64,000 nt of DNA from Nitrospinaceae bacterium (GCA_024644405.1 JAHELC010000001.1:427844-491843), one strand, 5' to 3'; counted from the first letter of the stretch, positions 35,248-44,506 are shown. The notes: a model not told the origin generated them from the sequence alone. Program-made: numbers and translations.

Positions 35248-37584
35248 TCAAGCCGTTCTCGTTTCTTGTGCCGGTTTGAAACCACTTTCCCGGGCATATT
35301 TTTTCTCTTCCAGTTTCATGAGTAAAGGCGGTAGAAACAGAAAGTCCGCCACCAGGGCGCATACTACCGATATGGTGGTCATGATGCCCATGTGGGTATT
35401 CATCTTGAACCCGGAAAACGCCAGCACGGAAAAACCGACCACCAGAACAAGCGATGTCACCCACAAGGCCGTACCGACAGTATGAAACGAATAGCGCACG
35501 GCCTCGGCGGGACTCTTACCCTGTTCGCGGCGGGCGCGCAGGTATTTACTCATGAAATGCACGGTGTCATCGACAATGATACCCAATGCCACCGGGGCAA
35601 CGATGGACACAGCCAATCCCACTTCTTGCACAAAAATGCCCCAAATGCCGAATGTCATGAATATCGGCGCCAGATTCGGAATCATGCTCACCGCGCCGAA
35701 TTTGAAACTGCGCAGAGCCAGGATCAGAATCATTGAAATCAGGAACAGAGCCAACAGGACACCCATGGTCATGCTCTTCATATTGCGTTTGGCAATATTG
35801 GAAAACATGATCAGCGGACTGGCGCCGTGAGTGACCATACTGGGCAGTCCGTTTTGCTTCAACCAGTCCTGCGCCTTGTCCTCCAATTCCAATGCGTAAC
35901 GGGTGGACACGCTTTCCAGAATCGCGGTAAAGCGGGTCGATGATTTGTCGACGTTGATCTGGTTGTTCAAGTCCAGACCGAAAGGCAGAGACAGTTCGTA
36001 CAATAAAAGGTACTGGGCTGAGAGGTCACGCTGATCCGGCAGTATGTAATAAGACATGTCGTCGCCGTGCATGTTTTTATTCAGCCGTTTCATGATGTCG
36101 GTCAGCGTGCCCACATACATCACTCCGGGCTGTTTCCGGTACCACTGGGCGAATTCCTCCACTTTGGCCAGGTACTCCGGATTGCTGATGCCGCCCGATT
36201 CACCTGCACCCAGTGAGTATTCAATGGCTTCAAATCCCGTCAGGTTGTTGATGACAAAATCGTTGTCGAGGCGGAACTGATAACGTGTATCGAAATACTC
36301 GTTGAATTTCTCGTTAATTTCCACCTGCGGAATCTGGGCGATGATCAGCACGATCACCGTCAGCATGCCCCAGAAAAGCCCTTTGCGGCGCTGGATGACA
36401 AAATCCGCAAACTGGTCCATCACCAGTGTCTTGTCCTCGGGGTGCGGCTTGATTCGGAGAGGCAGCACCGCCATCATGGCCGGCAGAAACGTCACCGAAT
36501 ACACATAGGCCACCATCACCCCCATGGCGACGAGGTTGCCGAGGTCCTGAAAAGGGGGCGAGTCGCTGAAATTCAGGCTGAGAAAACCGATGGCGGTGGT
36601 GATGCTGGTGATGAACACCGGCTGGTGGTTGACCCGGAGCGATTCGATGAGCGCCTCGCGCTTGGTTTTCCCCAGCCGCATCTCGTGAAACAGGGTCACC
36701 AGAATGTGGATGCTGTCGGCAATCGCCAACGTGAGAATGACGGTGGGCGCGGTGGCCGAAACGGGGGTGAGCAAAATACCGAGCCACCCGCCCAGGCCCA
36801 TCGCTGTCAGGGTGGAAAAAGCAATCACCAAAACAACGGTGAACGTTCCCCAAAAGGAACGCAGGACCACCGCCATGACCCCCACAATCAGGAGATACAT
36901 GATGGGGATCAGGTTTTTCATGTCGCCCTGACTCGACTCGGTAAAAGAGTTGTTCATGAACACGATACCGGTGAGACGGAAATCGATATCGGGGTATTTA
37001 GGGCGAAGCTTATCCACCATGGGCCGGACGAAACTGACCACTTCCGGCACTTCCTCGATGGATTTCTCTGGCATATTGACGGTGACGTTCACCGCCGTCA
37101 CGCTGGCATCCGGGTTGATCAACCGGTTGAGCAGAAGCGGCTCCTTCAGCGCAATGCCTTTTACCCGCTCCAGATCCTCGTCGGACAACTTTTCAGCGCC
37201 TTCCACCAGATCTTCCACCACCAGGTCATCGCCATCCGCCCAGGTGTACTGGAAATTGGTGACCGAGTCGACCCGGGTGGAATACGGGATCTGCCACGCC
37301 TCTTTGGTGAGCTCCTCCACCGCCGCCAGGGTTTCGCGGGTGAACACCTTGCCGTTTTTGGGGGCCAGGGCGATCATCGCGTTGTCGTTTTTGATGTACT
37401 TGTTCTGCAGGGCGTCGAAGGCCTGCAGTTGGGGATTTTCTTCGCTGAAAAAAACGCGGTAATTATTGGAGAATTGAAGGAACCGTCCGCCGCTCGCGGC
37501 GGCCGCGACCATCAGGAGTGTGGCTACAATGATCCACCAGCGAAACCGTATGACCTCTGCCCCAAAACCTGTGTCCGTTTTCAT
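35248..37584 (-). CDS. RND superfamily (MMPL-type) transporter, copy 2
   Basis: 778 residues, same two-bundle architecture as the copy at 31098 and similar along the whole length (for example IIVDDTVHFMSKYLRARREQGKS against VIVDDTVHFLSKYLLARREQGKT). N-terminal helix ~16-36; membrane bundles at about 230-385 and 630-755. It precedes LolA-like copy 2, giving a second complete module. No separate regulator gene is attached. The two modules are best explained by tandem duplication. Confidence 0.92.
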   Translation of the reverse strand: MKTDTGFGAEVIRFRWWIIVATLLMVAAAASGGRFLQFSNNYRVFFSEENPQLQAFDALQNKYIKNDNAMIALAPKNGKVFTRETLAAVEELTKEAWQIPYSTRVDSVTNFQYTWADGDDLVVEDLVEGAEKLSDEDLERVKGIALKEPLLLNRLINPDASVTAVNVTVNMPEKSIEEVPEVVSFVRPMVDKLRPKYPDIDFRLTGIVFMNNSFTESSQGDMKNLIPIMYLLIVGVMAVVLRSFWGTFTVVLVIAFSTLTAMGLGGWLGILLTPVSATAPTVILTLAIADSIHILVTLFHEMRLGKTKREALIESLRVNHQPVFITSITTAIGFLSLNFSDSPPFQDLGNLVAMGVMVAYVYSVTFLPAMMAVLPLRIKPHPEDKTLVMDQFADFVIQRRKGLFWGMLTVIVLIIAQIPQVEINEKFNEYFDTRYQFRLDNDFVINNLTGFEAIEYSLGAGESGGISNPEYLAKVEEFAQWYRKQPGVMYVGTLTDIMKRLNKNMHGDDMSYYILPDQRDLSAQYLLLYELSLPFGLDLNNQINVDKSSTRFTAILESVSTRYALELEDKAQDWLKQNGLPSMVTHGASPLIMFSNIAKRNMKSMTMGVLLALFLISMILILALRSFKFGAVSMIPNLAPIFMTFGIWGIFVQEVGLAVSIVAPVALGIIVDDTVHFMSKYLRARREQGKSPAEAVRYSFHTVGTALWVTSLVLVVGFSVLAFSGFKMNTHMGIMTTISVVCALVADFLFLPPLLMKLEEKKYARESGFKPAQETRTA

Positions 37585-37749
37585 GCGCGCTCCTGTTATA
37601 GGCTTCCGATCCTATCCGGATGTTGGCACCGGAGTGTACTCAACAGGCTAATTTAAACTACCGGCCAAATCAAAAGTATTTTCCCGCGACAAAACCAGCT
37701 ACTTCTTTTAAGGTATTTACACGAGGAGAGTTAGATGCAGGAGTGCTGA

Positions 37750-37777
37750 AACGGCCCTCTCCATGGGGAGGGCCGTT
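37750..37777 (-). terminator. Stem-loop after the ArsR-SRPBCC operon
   Basis: AACGGCCCTC (37750-37759) pairs with GAGGGCCGTT (37768-37777), a strong 10-bp stem 12 nt beyond the SRPBCC stop codon on the minus strand. The following T-run is short (GTTTC), so termination is likely but not certain. Confidence 0.55.
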
Positions 37778-37788
37778 AACGCTTTTAA

Positions 37789-38253
37789 TTACTCCTTATG
37801 GCACTCATTGCCGGATTCAAAACACAGGCCATCCGGCTTTTTGCCTTCTGCAGCATCCTTGAGGAGTGGCAGGGCATGTTCTTTCCAACCTTGACTGAAG
37901 GAGTCGGCGCTGGGTTTCAGACGAATATTGTAATGCCTCAGGGTCAAATGCGTGGCTTTACCCCGGGCTTTCAAGAGAATCTCGACCGTGGAATCACCCG
38001 GCTCCAGATCTTCAATGCCGCCCCAGGTAAACACCACCTTTTCGTGCGGTACAATTTCGACGAATTTTCCATAACAGTGATTGCCCTTCGGGTTATGTTC
38101 CCCGACATGAAAGATTCCGCCGGGTTTGGGATCGGCCTCCACCACTTCGCCGAACCATTGTTTCATTTTGGCTTCCTCGGTCAGAAACGAAAATACCGTT
38201 TTCGGCGATGCTTCAATAACTATCTCACGGGTTAACTCATAGGTTTCGCTCAT
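37789..38253 (-). CDS. SRPBCC/AHSA1-domain protein
   Basis: 154 residues of the START-like AHSA1 fold: EIVIEASPKTVFSFLTEEAKM, WFGEVVEADPKPGGIFHV, FVEIVPHEKVVFTWGGIED. The C-terminus has LRHYNIRLKPSADSFSQGW. These proteins bind hydrophobic ligands. It overlaps the arsR-family gene by 4 nt; ArsR-SRPBCC pairs are a recurring two-gene operon in bacteria. Confidence 0.92.
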   Translation of the reverse strand: MSETYELTREIVIEASPKTVFSFLTEEAKMKQWFGEVVEADPKPGGIFHVGEHNPKGNHCYGKFVEIVPHEKVVFTWGGIEDLEPGDSTVEILLKARGKATHLTLRHYNIRLKPSADSFSQGWKEHALPLLKDAAEGKKPDGLCFESGNECHKE

Positions 38254-38561
38254 GGTTTCCTCTTTCTTTGTTTTTCAGCGGCGGCTTTCAGCCGTTCCAG
38301 TTTGGAATCCCAGAAATCTTCCAGCATGGATTTCAATGGACCAAACCCTTCCGGCCGCAGACTGTATAATCGGCGTGTCCCCTCCCGCCGCTCAGTCACC
38401 AGACCGGCGTCCTTCAGAACGCGCAGATGCTGGGACACCGCGGGACGGGTGATGCCCTTAAATTTTTCGGCGATCGCCCCTGCCGGCATCTCCCGGCGCC
38501 GCACCATTTTTAAAATTGCGAGCCGTGTCGGCTCGGCCATTGCCTGTATCGTTTCAAACAT
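38250..38561 (-). CDS. ArsR-family winged-helix regulator
   Basis: 103 residues. The wHTH is the ArsR type: MAEPTRLAILKMVRRREMPAG, then AISEKF-like GAIAEKF, RPAVSQHLRVLKDAGLV and RREGTRRLYSL. No Cys metal-binding motif is visible, so the ligand is not a metal by the classic site. It is first of a two-gene operon with an SRPBCC protein. A palindromic operator sits just upstream of its ATG. Confidence 0.92.
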   Translation of the reverse strand: MFETIQAMAEPTRLAILKMVRRREMPAGAIAEKFKGITRPAVSQHLRVLKDAGLVTERREGTRRLYSLRPEGFGPLKSMLEDFWDSKLERLKAAAEKQRKRKP

Positions 38562-38567
38562 GACTAT

Positions 38568-38587
38568 ATGTTAGTTTATACTAACGT
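38568..38587 (-). promoter_or_regulatory. Inverted-repeat operator of the ArsR-type regulator
   Basis: ATGTTAGT (38568-38575), 4-nt spacer, ACTAACGT (38580-38587); seven of eight arm positions pair. It ends 7 nt from the ArsR start codon, a usual place for autorepression. Confidence 0.6.
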
Positions 38588-38728
38588 AAGTGTCAACTAA
38601 AATTTATATCGCATATAACTCATTATAAACAAAGGATCTATGACTCCCTACTCCAGCCTTGTCAAATTCGTGGTTTCAAGTAATTAGAGGGATTTCAATT
38701 CGGGAGGCGGTTGGAATGTACGTGCGGA

Positions 38729-39700
38729 TTATCGGGCCGCTGTTTTTTCGATGGTTTTATATAGTTTAGGGCCGGATTTTTCGAGGAAATCTGTAAACGG
38801 TTCAGGTTCGGACATCGGTTCCAGGTAAGGCGCCAGGTTGGCCGGATACGAAGGATTGCCTGAAAATTCAAAACGAAAATCCTGAGAACCCCAGGCCGAG
38901 AGCAGAATAAACAGGAGGGCGATCGATGTCAGCTTCGCCAGGTCGGCCCATTTGACCAAATCTTTTGTCAGTCTTGCGCTGGCCCAGAACATGGCTGTCA
39001 TAAAAACCAGAGTGGGGAAATATTTTGCAACAGCCAGTATTCCTCCACTTGATATCCAAAACATAAGAAACGGTTCACCGCTCGAGTATACAAACGAGAC
39101 TAACATTCCAATATTAAAAACGGCCAGGTGGCGTTTAAAATAAGCTCTATGGAGTTTGACATAACAAATAAGACCAACGATACCCGCATAAAATCCGGCA
39201 ATCGCCAAATATCCCACAATCGCCGATAAAGTTTCACTATCCCAAAATTTTTCTCCCGGCCCTGCCACATAGACCAACCAGGCGGTTAATGCCGCCGCCA
39301 AAAGACTGAGCCCGATGGCAACGGAGCTCCTGTCGAGAAACTGACGCAAAACGACCAGCGAACCCAGGCGCCGTGCGGGTTCCACCGGGTGCTCGGGCAG
39401 AACAAATTTTAACTTTGTTTTACCAATACAAATTTCTTCTCCCGATGCAATCCTGGCTCCCTGGTCCCGAAGAGTTGTTTCTCCATTGATCTGCGTCCCG
39501 TTCTCACTCGCCAAATCCTTTACATATAGCCCGGTACCGTTACGTGAAACCGAAAGATGCGTCGGGGACACAAAGGGATCATCCAGAATAATATCATTGG
39601 CATAGGATCGGCCGATGGTTGCACTGCCTTTATCGAATACATACCGTCTTTCGACACCGTGACCGTGTGCAGGAAGCAGTTCAATAATTAATCGATCCAT
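38729..39700 (-). CDS. FHA-domain multi-pass membrane protein
   Basis: 323 residues. An N-terminal FHA phosphopeptide-binding domain (~18-100) has IGRSYANDIILDDPFVSPTHLSV and ASENGTQING. Six or so transmembrane helices follow (~125-285), and a Pro/Glu-rich soluble tail ends the protein. FHA domains read phosphothreonine, so a Ser/Thr kinase pathway is implied, though no kinase is in the window. The gene overlaps the S1C protease by 13 nt, suggesting a functional pair. Confidence 0.85.
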   Translation of the reverse strand: MDRLIIELLPAHGHGVERRYVFDKGSATIGRSYANDIILDDPFVSPTHLSVSRNGTGLYVKDLASENGTQINGETTLRDQGARIASGEEICIGKTKLKFVLPEHPVEPARRLGSLVVLRQFLDRSSVAIGLSLLAAALTAWLVYVAGPGEKFWDSETLSAIVGYLAIAGFYAGIVGLICYVKLHRAYFKRHLAVFNIGMLVSFVYSSGEPFLMFWISSGGILAVAKYFPTLVFMTAMFWASARLTKDLVKWADLAKLTSIALLFILLSAWGSQDFRFEFSGNPSYPANLAPYLEPMSEPEPFTDFLEKSGPKLYKTIEKTAAR

Positions 39701-40980
39701 TGAATGCCTCCCAATAATTTTTTTAGAAAAAGTTTCGTCAGATTTTCATCAATACCAGCCAGCCCGGTGCGAATGACATGCCCGCGCTTGGGTTCCCCCA
39801 AAACGGCCAGGCTCACTACCACATCATGTAATTTAGGATATTTTTTGTATTGACGGACACAATAAGCGGCTTTCCAGTCGCGGTTGGCAAGTTTTACAAA
39901 ATTATTTTCACAACGGAATTCGGTGACTTCTTTTTCTGTGGCATACGGATAGAATTTACTTTTGGAAAATTTATTGGCATATTTCTTATAGAACTCCAGG
40001 GCATTCAGGCTCTCGCTCTCCATCCAGACGAATGAATATCCATACGACCCGGTGAATAAACCCGACGAAAGATAAATATCGCCCTCGCTTTGGCACCATT
40101 TGCGTCCGAAGGAATAGTATTGGTTTTCTTTCAAATTTTCAGGTTCGCTGCTGCCCCAGCACTTGATACCGGAGGGCAACAAACTATCAGGCACCCTCAG
40201 AGAACTGAACTTTTCCAAAGACAGATCCGCTTTAACGATTGCGCGAATCGAATGCGCCTGCCTTTCCAAAATTTGATCTTGAATGATCTTACGCCATTCT
40301 TGCGATTTTTGTTTTTTGATTCCTTCTTTCACCAGCTTCTTGAGATACTCCACTGGAACCAGATAGCTCAGATCATTCCCCCCCACTGAGACATTTATGC
40401 CGATCACTTTTCCCGAAGAACTGAACGCCGGCCCTCCGCTCATGCCGGGATTAAGAGGGGCGGAAAGCAAAATTTGCTGATATGAACCAATCCCAACCCG
40501 TCCGTTGAAGGTGCCCTCTATAATAGTCATCCCCAGATCGTAGGGATTACCCATGGGATAAACGCGATCTCCCTTCAAACGGTTCGATGACCCGAGGGTG
40601 AGAACGGGATCGCTGCTGCTCTCTCCCTTTAATAGGGCAAGATCATGCGCTACATCGAGCGCCAGGATGGACAACTCACCTTTCTTTTCATTGTCTTTGT
40701 GAAACTCAATGCGGTAGCGCTCCGGGGTATCCACGACGTCTGAGATCACGTGGTAATTTGTTGCAAATAATCCATTTTTGGAGATTCTGAAACCGGAACC
40801 GATCACAGATTTTTCATCCGAACTGATATCGATGATCTGAATTTGATACACCGAATCGCTGTGGCGTTTATATATTTTTTGCGCCGTTTCCGTCAAACCC
40901 CAGGCAATGTCCGCTATTGGCGAAAGGATGAGCAACGAAAAAGAACAGATTATGATGATGGCCCTACTGAAACTTCTCAT
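39688..40980 (-). CDS. S1C/HtrA-like serine protease with C-terminal extension
   Basis: 430 residues from ATG 40980, where a signal or anchor helix (~8-27) starts; an upstream start would add 49 residues with no clear translation signal. Trypsin-like domain with the catalytic triad H77 (TNYHVISD), D113 (VAHDLALL) and S181 (NPGMSGGP). The rest (~225-430) has no PDZ domain but a unique domain of unknown function. Envelope-facing protease, possibly stress-related, coupled to an FHA membrane protein. Confidence 0.87.
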   Translation of the reverse strand: MRSFSRAIIIICSFSLLILSPIADIAWGLTETAQKIYKRHSDSVYQIQIIDISSDEKSVIGSGFRISKNGLFATNYHVISDVVDTPERYRIEFHKDNEKKGELSILALDVAHDLALLKGESSSDPVLTLGSSNRLKGDRVYPMGNPYDLGMTIIEGTFNGRVGIGSYQQILLSAPLNPGMSGGPAFSSSGKVIGINVSVGGNDLSYLVPVEYLKKLVKEGIKKQKSQEWRKIIQDQILERQAHSIRAIVKADLSLEKFSSLRVPDSLLPSGIKCWGSSEPENLKENQYYSFGRKWCQSEGDIYLSSGLFTGSYGYSFVWMESESLNALEFYKKYANKFSKSKFYPYATEKEVTEFRCENNFVKLANRDWKAAYCVRQYKKYPKLHDVVVSLAVLGEPKRGHVIRTGLAGIDENLTKLFLKKLLGGIQWID

Positions 40981-41254
40981 AAATTGTGAAGTGGCAATTT
41001 TTAAAGAGTGCTTAGTCAGTGACGCTGTTTTCTCAGGATAAGGCCCAATATGAAGGAAATAAATCAAAAAAAGTCTGTTCTCAAATCTGTTCTCTCGAAC
41101 GGGAATCGGCAGGACCCGACAGGACAAGATCCGTCAAACACATCCCATTGATAAAGCGCTCGATAAAAGAAGCTGGCGTGGAAATGCCGTAATATTGAGT
41201 TGGAAAGATTCTGATGAGCTAATCTGGCAAGCTGAATCCTGCCGAACCTCTGCC

Positions 41255-41521
41255 TTATAATTTAAACAAACTTTCATCCCCATCTTTCGGACAGAAAGTG
41301 GACTGAAATCCGTCGCCGTGAGTAAACACTTTGCCGCCGTCGCAATCCGGTTCCATCGCGGGCACCCATTTCTTGATACCGCCATGATCGTTCTGCAGGG
41401 GCAGGTAATATTTAAGATATTCCTCTTTGGTGCTGAAATGATATTTCGCGGGCTTCTCAGGCTCATCCGAGCAACCCCCCATCAGAAATGACATTAAAAT
41501 CAAGGGCAGGAATATTTTCAT
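41255..41521 (-). CDS. Small lipoprotein, 88 aa
   Basis: Signal MKIFLPLILMSFLMGGC with lipobox MGGC (lipidated Cys17) and a GGAGAG Shine-Dalgarno. The mature part has two more Cys (EPDCDGGKV and STFCPKDG) that may pair. No family recognised. Confidence 0.8.
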   Translation of the reverse strand: MKIFLPLILMSFLMGGCSDEPEKPAKYHFSTKEEYLKYYLPLQNDHGGIKKWVPAMEPDCDGGKVFTHGDGFQSTFCPKDGDESLFKL

Positions 41522-41650
41522 AGGAACTCTCCATCCACAAGGTTAACTTGCTCTCCCTTGTATCAGGATAACCGCTATATCAAATTAAACAATGCGTTTG
41601 TTTAACGCAGGAAATCCCTTGATTTAGAAGATTGGCAATTCCTCGGGATT

Positions 41651-42199
41651 TTATTTCTGGGGGGTTTTGGTCAATAACGAAAGGTCGAAGCCATTTTTCT
41701 TGAGTTTAGCGGTCAGTTGCTCATAAAGCGATGTGTTCATCTTCGGATTCCGGCTCAATATCCAAAGGTACTGACGCTTGGGCTCACTGACGACAGCGTA
41801 TTGATAATTGTCATCCAAGTCAATGACCCAGTAGTCTCCGTAAAAAGGCCAAAAGAAGGTGACTTCGAGCTTGGCATTTGTTTTGGAATCGACCACATAA
41901 GCCTTGCCAACCGCTTCTTTTAATTTTCCATCCAGCCCGCCCAAGCGGCAACGGTTGATCACTTGAATTGATCCATCTTCCTCCAGCTTATAGTCTGCTG
42001 TAACCGCGTAACAGTTTTCTTCAAAGCTATGCGGGTAACGGGCGATCTCATACCATTTCCCCAGGTATTTTATTTTATCAAGATGCGCGACAACCTGGAG
42101 CGGAGGATCCTCTTGCACCGGAACGCTGGAGCAGGAGACTAACCCAAATCCAACTAAAAGGATTGAAAAGAAAAAATATTCGAATTTTTGAATTTTCAT
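41651..42199 (-). CDS. Bacterial lipocalin, Blc type
   Basis: 182-residue outer-membrane lipoprotein that binds lipids or lysophospholipids. The lipobox is LVSC (Cys23). The lipocalin signature 1 GKWYEIARYPHSFEENC and the later YLWILSRNPKM motif are diagnostic. It overlaps the preceding small gene by 4 nt and is the last gene of an operon with a TIR-like/TPR protein. Confidence 0.93.
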   Translation of the reverse strand: MKIQKFEYFFFSILLVGFGLVSCSSVPVQEDPPLQVVAHLDKIKYLGKWYEIARYPHSFEENCYAVTADYKLEEDGSIQVINRCRLGGLDGKLKEAVGKAYVVDSKTNAKLEVTFFWPFYGDYWVIDLDDNYQYAVVSEPKRQYLWILSRNPKMNTSLYEQLTAKLKKNGFDLSLLTKTPQK

Positions 42200-42498
42200 T
42201 CTTCTGCCATGTCTTCGGATAAATCGGCAATCAGCCTGAGGGCGCCCAAAACACGAAGGCGTTCGTCCTGATCGGAACCCTCAAGCCATTCTTGATAACC
42301 GCTTTGCTGTAGAACCGTTTTCGCGGACTGTCCATCTTCGAGGCATCCTTCCAGATTTTCGAGACACGAAATATCTTTATGGGCCTGAGCGGCAATCTCC
42401 TTAAACTCTGCGGCTTCCTGAATAAACCGAAACGTGCAAGCGGAATCCGGCAGCTGCCGGGAAAGCTCGGTTAGAATCGGATGGGCGTTTGAGTTCAT
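42196..42498 (-). CDS. Hypothetical protein, 100 aa
   Basis: Soluble helical protein with four Cys and no known domain. Start ATG 42498 is used; a TTG at 42510 adds four residues. It is 15 nt after the TIR-like/TPR gene and overlaps the lipocalin start by 4 nt, so it is certainly part of that operon. Confidence 0.65.
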   Translation of the reverse strand: MNSNAHPILTELSRQLPDSACTFRFIQEAAEFKEIAAQAHKDISCLENLEGCLEDGQSAKTVLQQSGYQEWLEGSDQDERLRVLGALRLIADLSEDMAEE

Positions 42499-42513
42499 TG
42501 CTGTTCTCAACTC

Positions 42514-43812
42514 CTATTCTATCCGGTTCAGGTTGTCGCGTAACATGATCAAGCGATCCTTCAAAGCCAGGGCCCATGGCATCTCATGAAAGGTTAGAAT
42601 ATCTTCGGCCCTATCGAGGTAGAAGTTGACACGCTCATGGATTCGCAGGCGGTAATAGGTATCAGCCAGATCCACCAAAAGATGTGCTTCTTCTTTTCGA
42701 TTTTCCAGATATTTTGCGGCATTTAAAGCCAACTCCAGATATTCTGCCGTCCGTTCCAATTCTCCCGACTTTTGATAATTCAGGCCGATGCCCACCAGCA
42801 GTTCCAATTCCTTTTCATGGTTTTCAAATTCCCGGTAAATCGCCAGGGCTTTCAGATAACATTCGATCGCGCGCGAAATTTTATCCTGCTTGACATAAAT
42901 ATATCCAAGACCATTGTAAGCGCTACCGACGAAAGCGCGAAGGCCCTGGGAATCGGCTCGCAACAATTGTTCCTGGTAATACCTTTTAGCGGTTTCGATA
43001 TCTCCTGATATCGCAAACGCATCCCCCAGGCTTGCCAGCAATCCGCACTCTTCCTCCACGTTATTGGTTTCACGCGCGATTGCCAGTTGTTCCTGAAAAC
43101 ATTGAATCGCACGCTGAGTCTGACCCAATTTTGTAAAAGCCAAACCCAAGGCGGATAACGAACTCTTTTCTCTGGCACGGTCTCCCATGCGGCGTGCTTC
43201 TTCCAAGTTGAACCGTTCCGACTCGACCACCCGGCGCAGTTCCAGCGTTCCAGAAAACTTCAAGCCCAACTCAAGGGGTTGCAGTGGCCTGCCTTCCGCA
43301 TCCGTTAGATCCTGATAATTCTGGTAGATGGATTGGGACAGTTTTTTCTCCAGCTCTTTTTTAAAATCCAGTTCCTCTTCGATATCCTCAAGAAACTGAT
43401 GCAAATCCTCGGACCAAAATGCATTTCTCAACCGATACGACTTGCATTCCACCAAACGTTTCCAGGCACCCGGTGCGTTCTTTTTTTCCGGGAGCATTGC
43501 CTCATCAATCAACAACGCAACGATTAACAAGTCCAAATTCATCGCAGTAACGATTTCAAACCGAAGGCACTCGTTCAACAGCCGGTCACTGGTGAACGTT
43601 TCGGATCGTCCTGTAGAGGACGATTCTGCTCCAATCACCACGAACAAGGCGTCACAATCGGCCAGGATTTTTTTGGTTTTTTCCCGGACAAATCCGTCAC
43701 GCTCCCCTCCTGACACGCACTTCCCTTCCAGGAACGATTCGCACGCGGCGGCTATCCGTTCCGCCACCGGTTCATATTCTCGGGAAACCCAACTGAAATA
43801 AAACGTCGGCAT
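42514..43812 (-). CDS. TIR-like domain protein with TPR solenoid
   Basis: 432 residues. Residues 1-150 have the alternating beta/alpha pattern of TIR-type domains: MPTFYFSWVSREYEPVAERI, DCDALFVVIGAES, LNECLRFEIVTAMN with E86, IVALLIDEAMLPEK. A linker follows. Residues ~220-420 are at least five TPR units, such as ALGLAFTKLGQTQRAIQCFQ, SLGDAFAISGDIETAKRYYQ and GLGYIYVKQDKISRAIECYL. TIR domains act in NAD cleavage or protein interaction. No transmembrane segment. It is the second gene of a four-gene operon ending in a lipocalin. Confidence 0.75.
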   Translation of the reverse strand: MPTFYFSWVSREYEPVAERIAAACESFLEGKCVSGGERDGFVREKTKKILADCDALFVVIGAESSSTGRSETFTSDRLLNECLRFEIVTAMNLDLLIVALLIDEAMLPEKKNAPGAWKRLVECKSYRLRNAFWSEDLHQFLEDIEEELDFKKELEKKLSQSIYQNYQDLTDAEGRPLQPLELGLKFSGTLELRRVVESERFNLEEARRMGDRAREKSSLSALGLAFTKLGQTQRAIQCFQEQLAIARETNNVEEECGLLASLGDAFAISGDIETAKRYYQEQLLRADSQGLRAFVGSAYNGLGYIYVKQDKISRAIECYLKALAIYREFENHEKELELLVGIGLNYQKSGELERTAEYLELALNAAKYLENRKEEAHLLVDLADTYYRLRIHERVNFYLDRAEDILTFHEMPWALALKDRLIMLRDNLNRIE

Positions 43813-43824
43813 TTTGAAACCGGA

Positions 43825-44367
43825 TTAAGGTGTGGAAAGGATTTCAATACAATCTTCTATCTTTTTCTCCTGACCCAGGCGACTGACGATTTCTTTTTTC
43901 AATTCATCACTGAATTCGTTGATTCCGCCATCGTCGCATCCTTCAATTTTCCATTCATACCCTTCAAACAGGTTGTCACTGTTGCACAGGGTATCAATTT
44001 CCTTGAGAGCTTCTGTTTTCGAATGGGATTTCAGCGGGACCTCCAAATGAGTATTCACAAGAACATGAGGCACATTGAGTTCAAATTGTATCTTCGAGCC
44101 ATCCCAGAAAACGCTGTCCTCGGGCTCTTCCTGCTCCAGACGCTCAAGGATGCCTGCCTGCAACTGGTCATTAAATTCATGGATGCCTCCACCCTCACAT
44201 CCTTCAATTTTCCATTCATACCCCTCGAACAAGTTATCGGCTTCCATCATCCGGGTTACTTCCTTACACGCTTCTTCATTGGTGGTTCTTGATTTTAAGA
44301 TCACTTCCAGGTTGGTATACACCGGTATATTGCGCACTTTTAAAATATATTTTGAATGGTTTTCCAT
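43825..44367 (-). CDS. Internally duplicated protein of unknown function
   Basis: 180 residues made of two similar ~75-residue units. The motif NLFEGYEWKIEGC occurs at residues 45-57 and 132-144, 87 residues apart, each followed by GGI-EF. The order of elements in both units is a beta strand with LEV-LKS then a helix, then the motif. No family recognised. It is first in the operon with the TIR-like/TPR gene, 12 nt upstream of it. Confidence 0.7.
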   Translation of the reverse strand: MENHSKYILKVRNIPVYTNLEVILKSRTTNEEACKEVTRMMEADNLFEGYEWKIEGCEGGGIHEFNDQLQAGILERLEQEEPEDSVFWDGSKIQFELNVPHVLVNTHLEVPLKSHSKTEALKEIDTLCNSDNLFEGYEWKIEGCDDGGINEFSDELKKEIVSRLGQEKKIEDCIEILSTP

Positions 44368-44506
44368 CGTTGGAGTTTCCCTTTGTGGCAGATTTCATAA
44401 TACTTTCCTATAAACGAATGCCTACTATACAATTTAACCCATCCGGGATCAGCCAAAATCTCTAATCCCTTGTAAATTCAATAAATTCCAGCGATTCAAC
44501 TGACTG

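Noticed and set aside
38640..38728. A further small gene downstream of the ArsR operator
   Set aside because: No reading frame with a ribosome site was found; taken as spacer.
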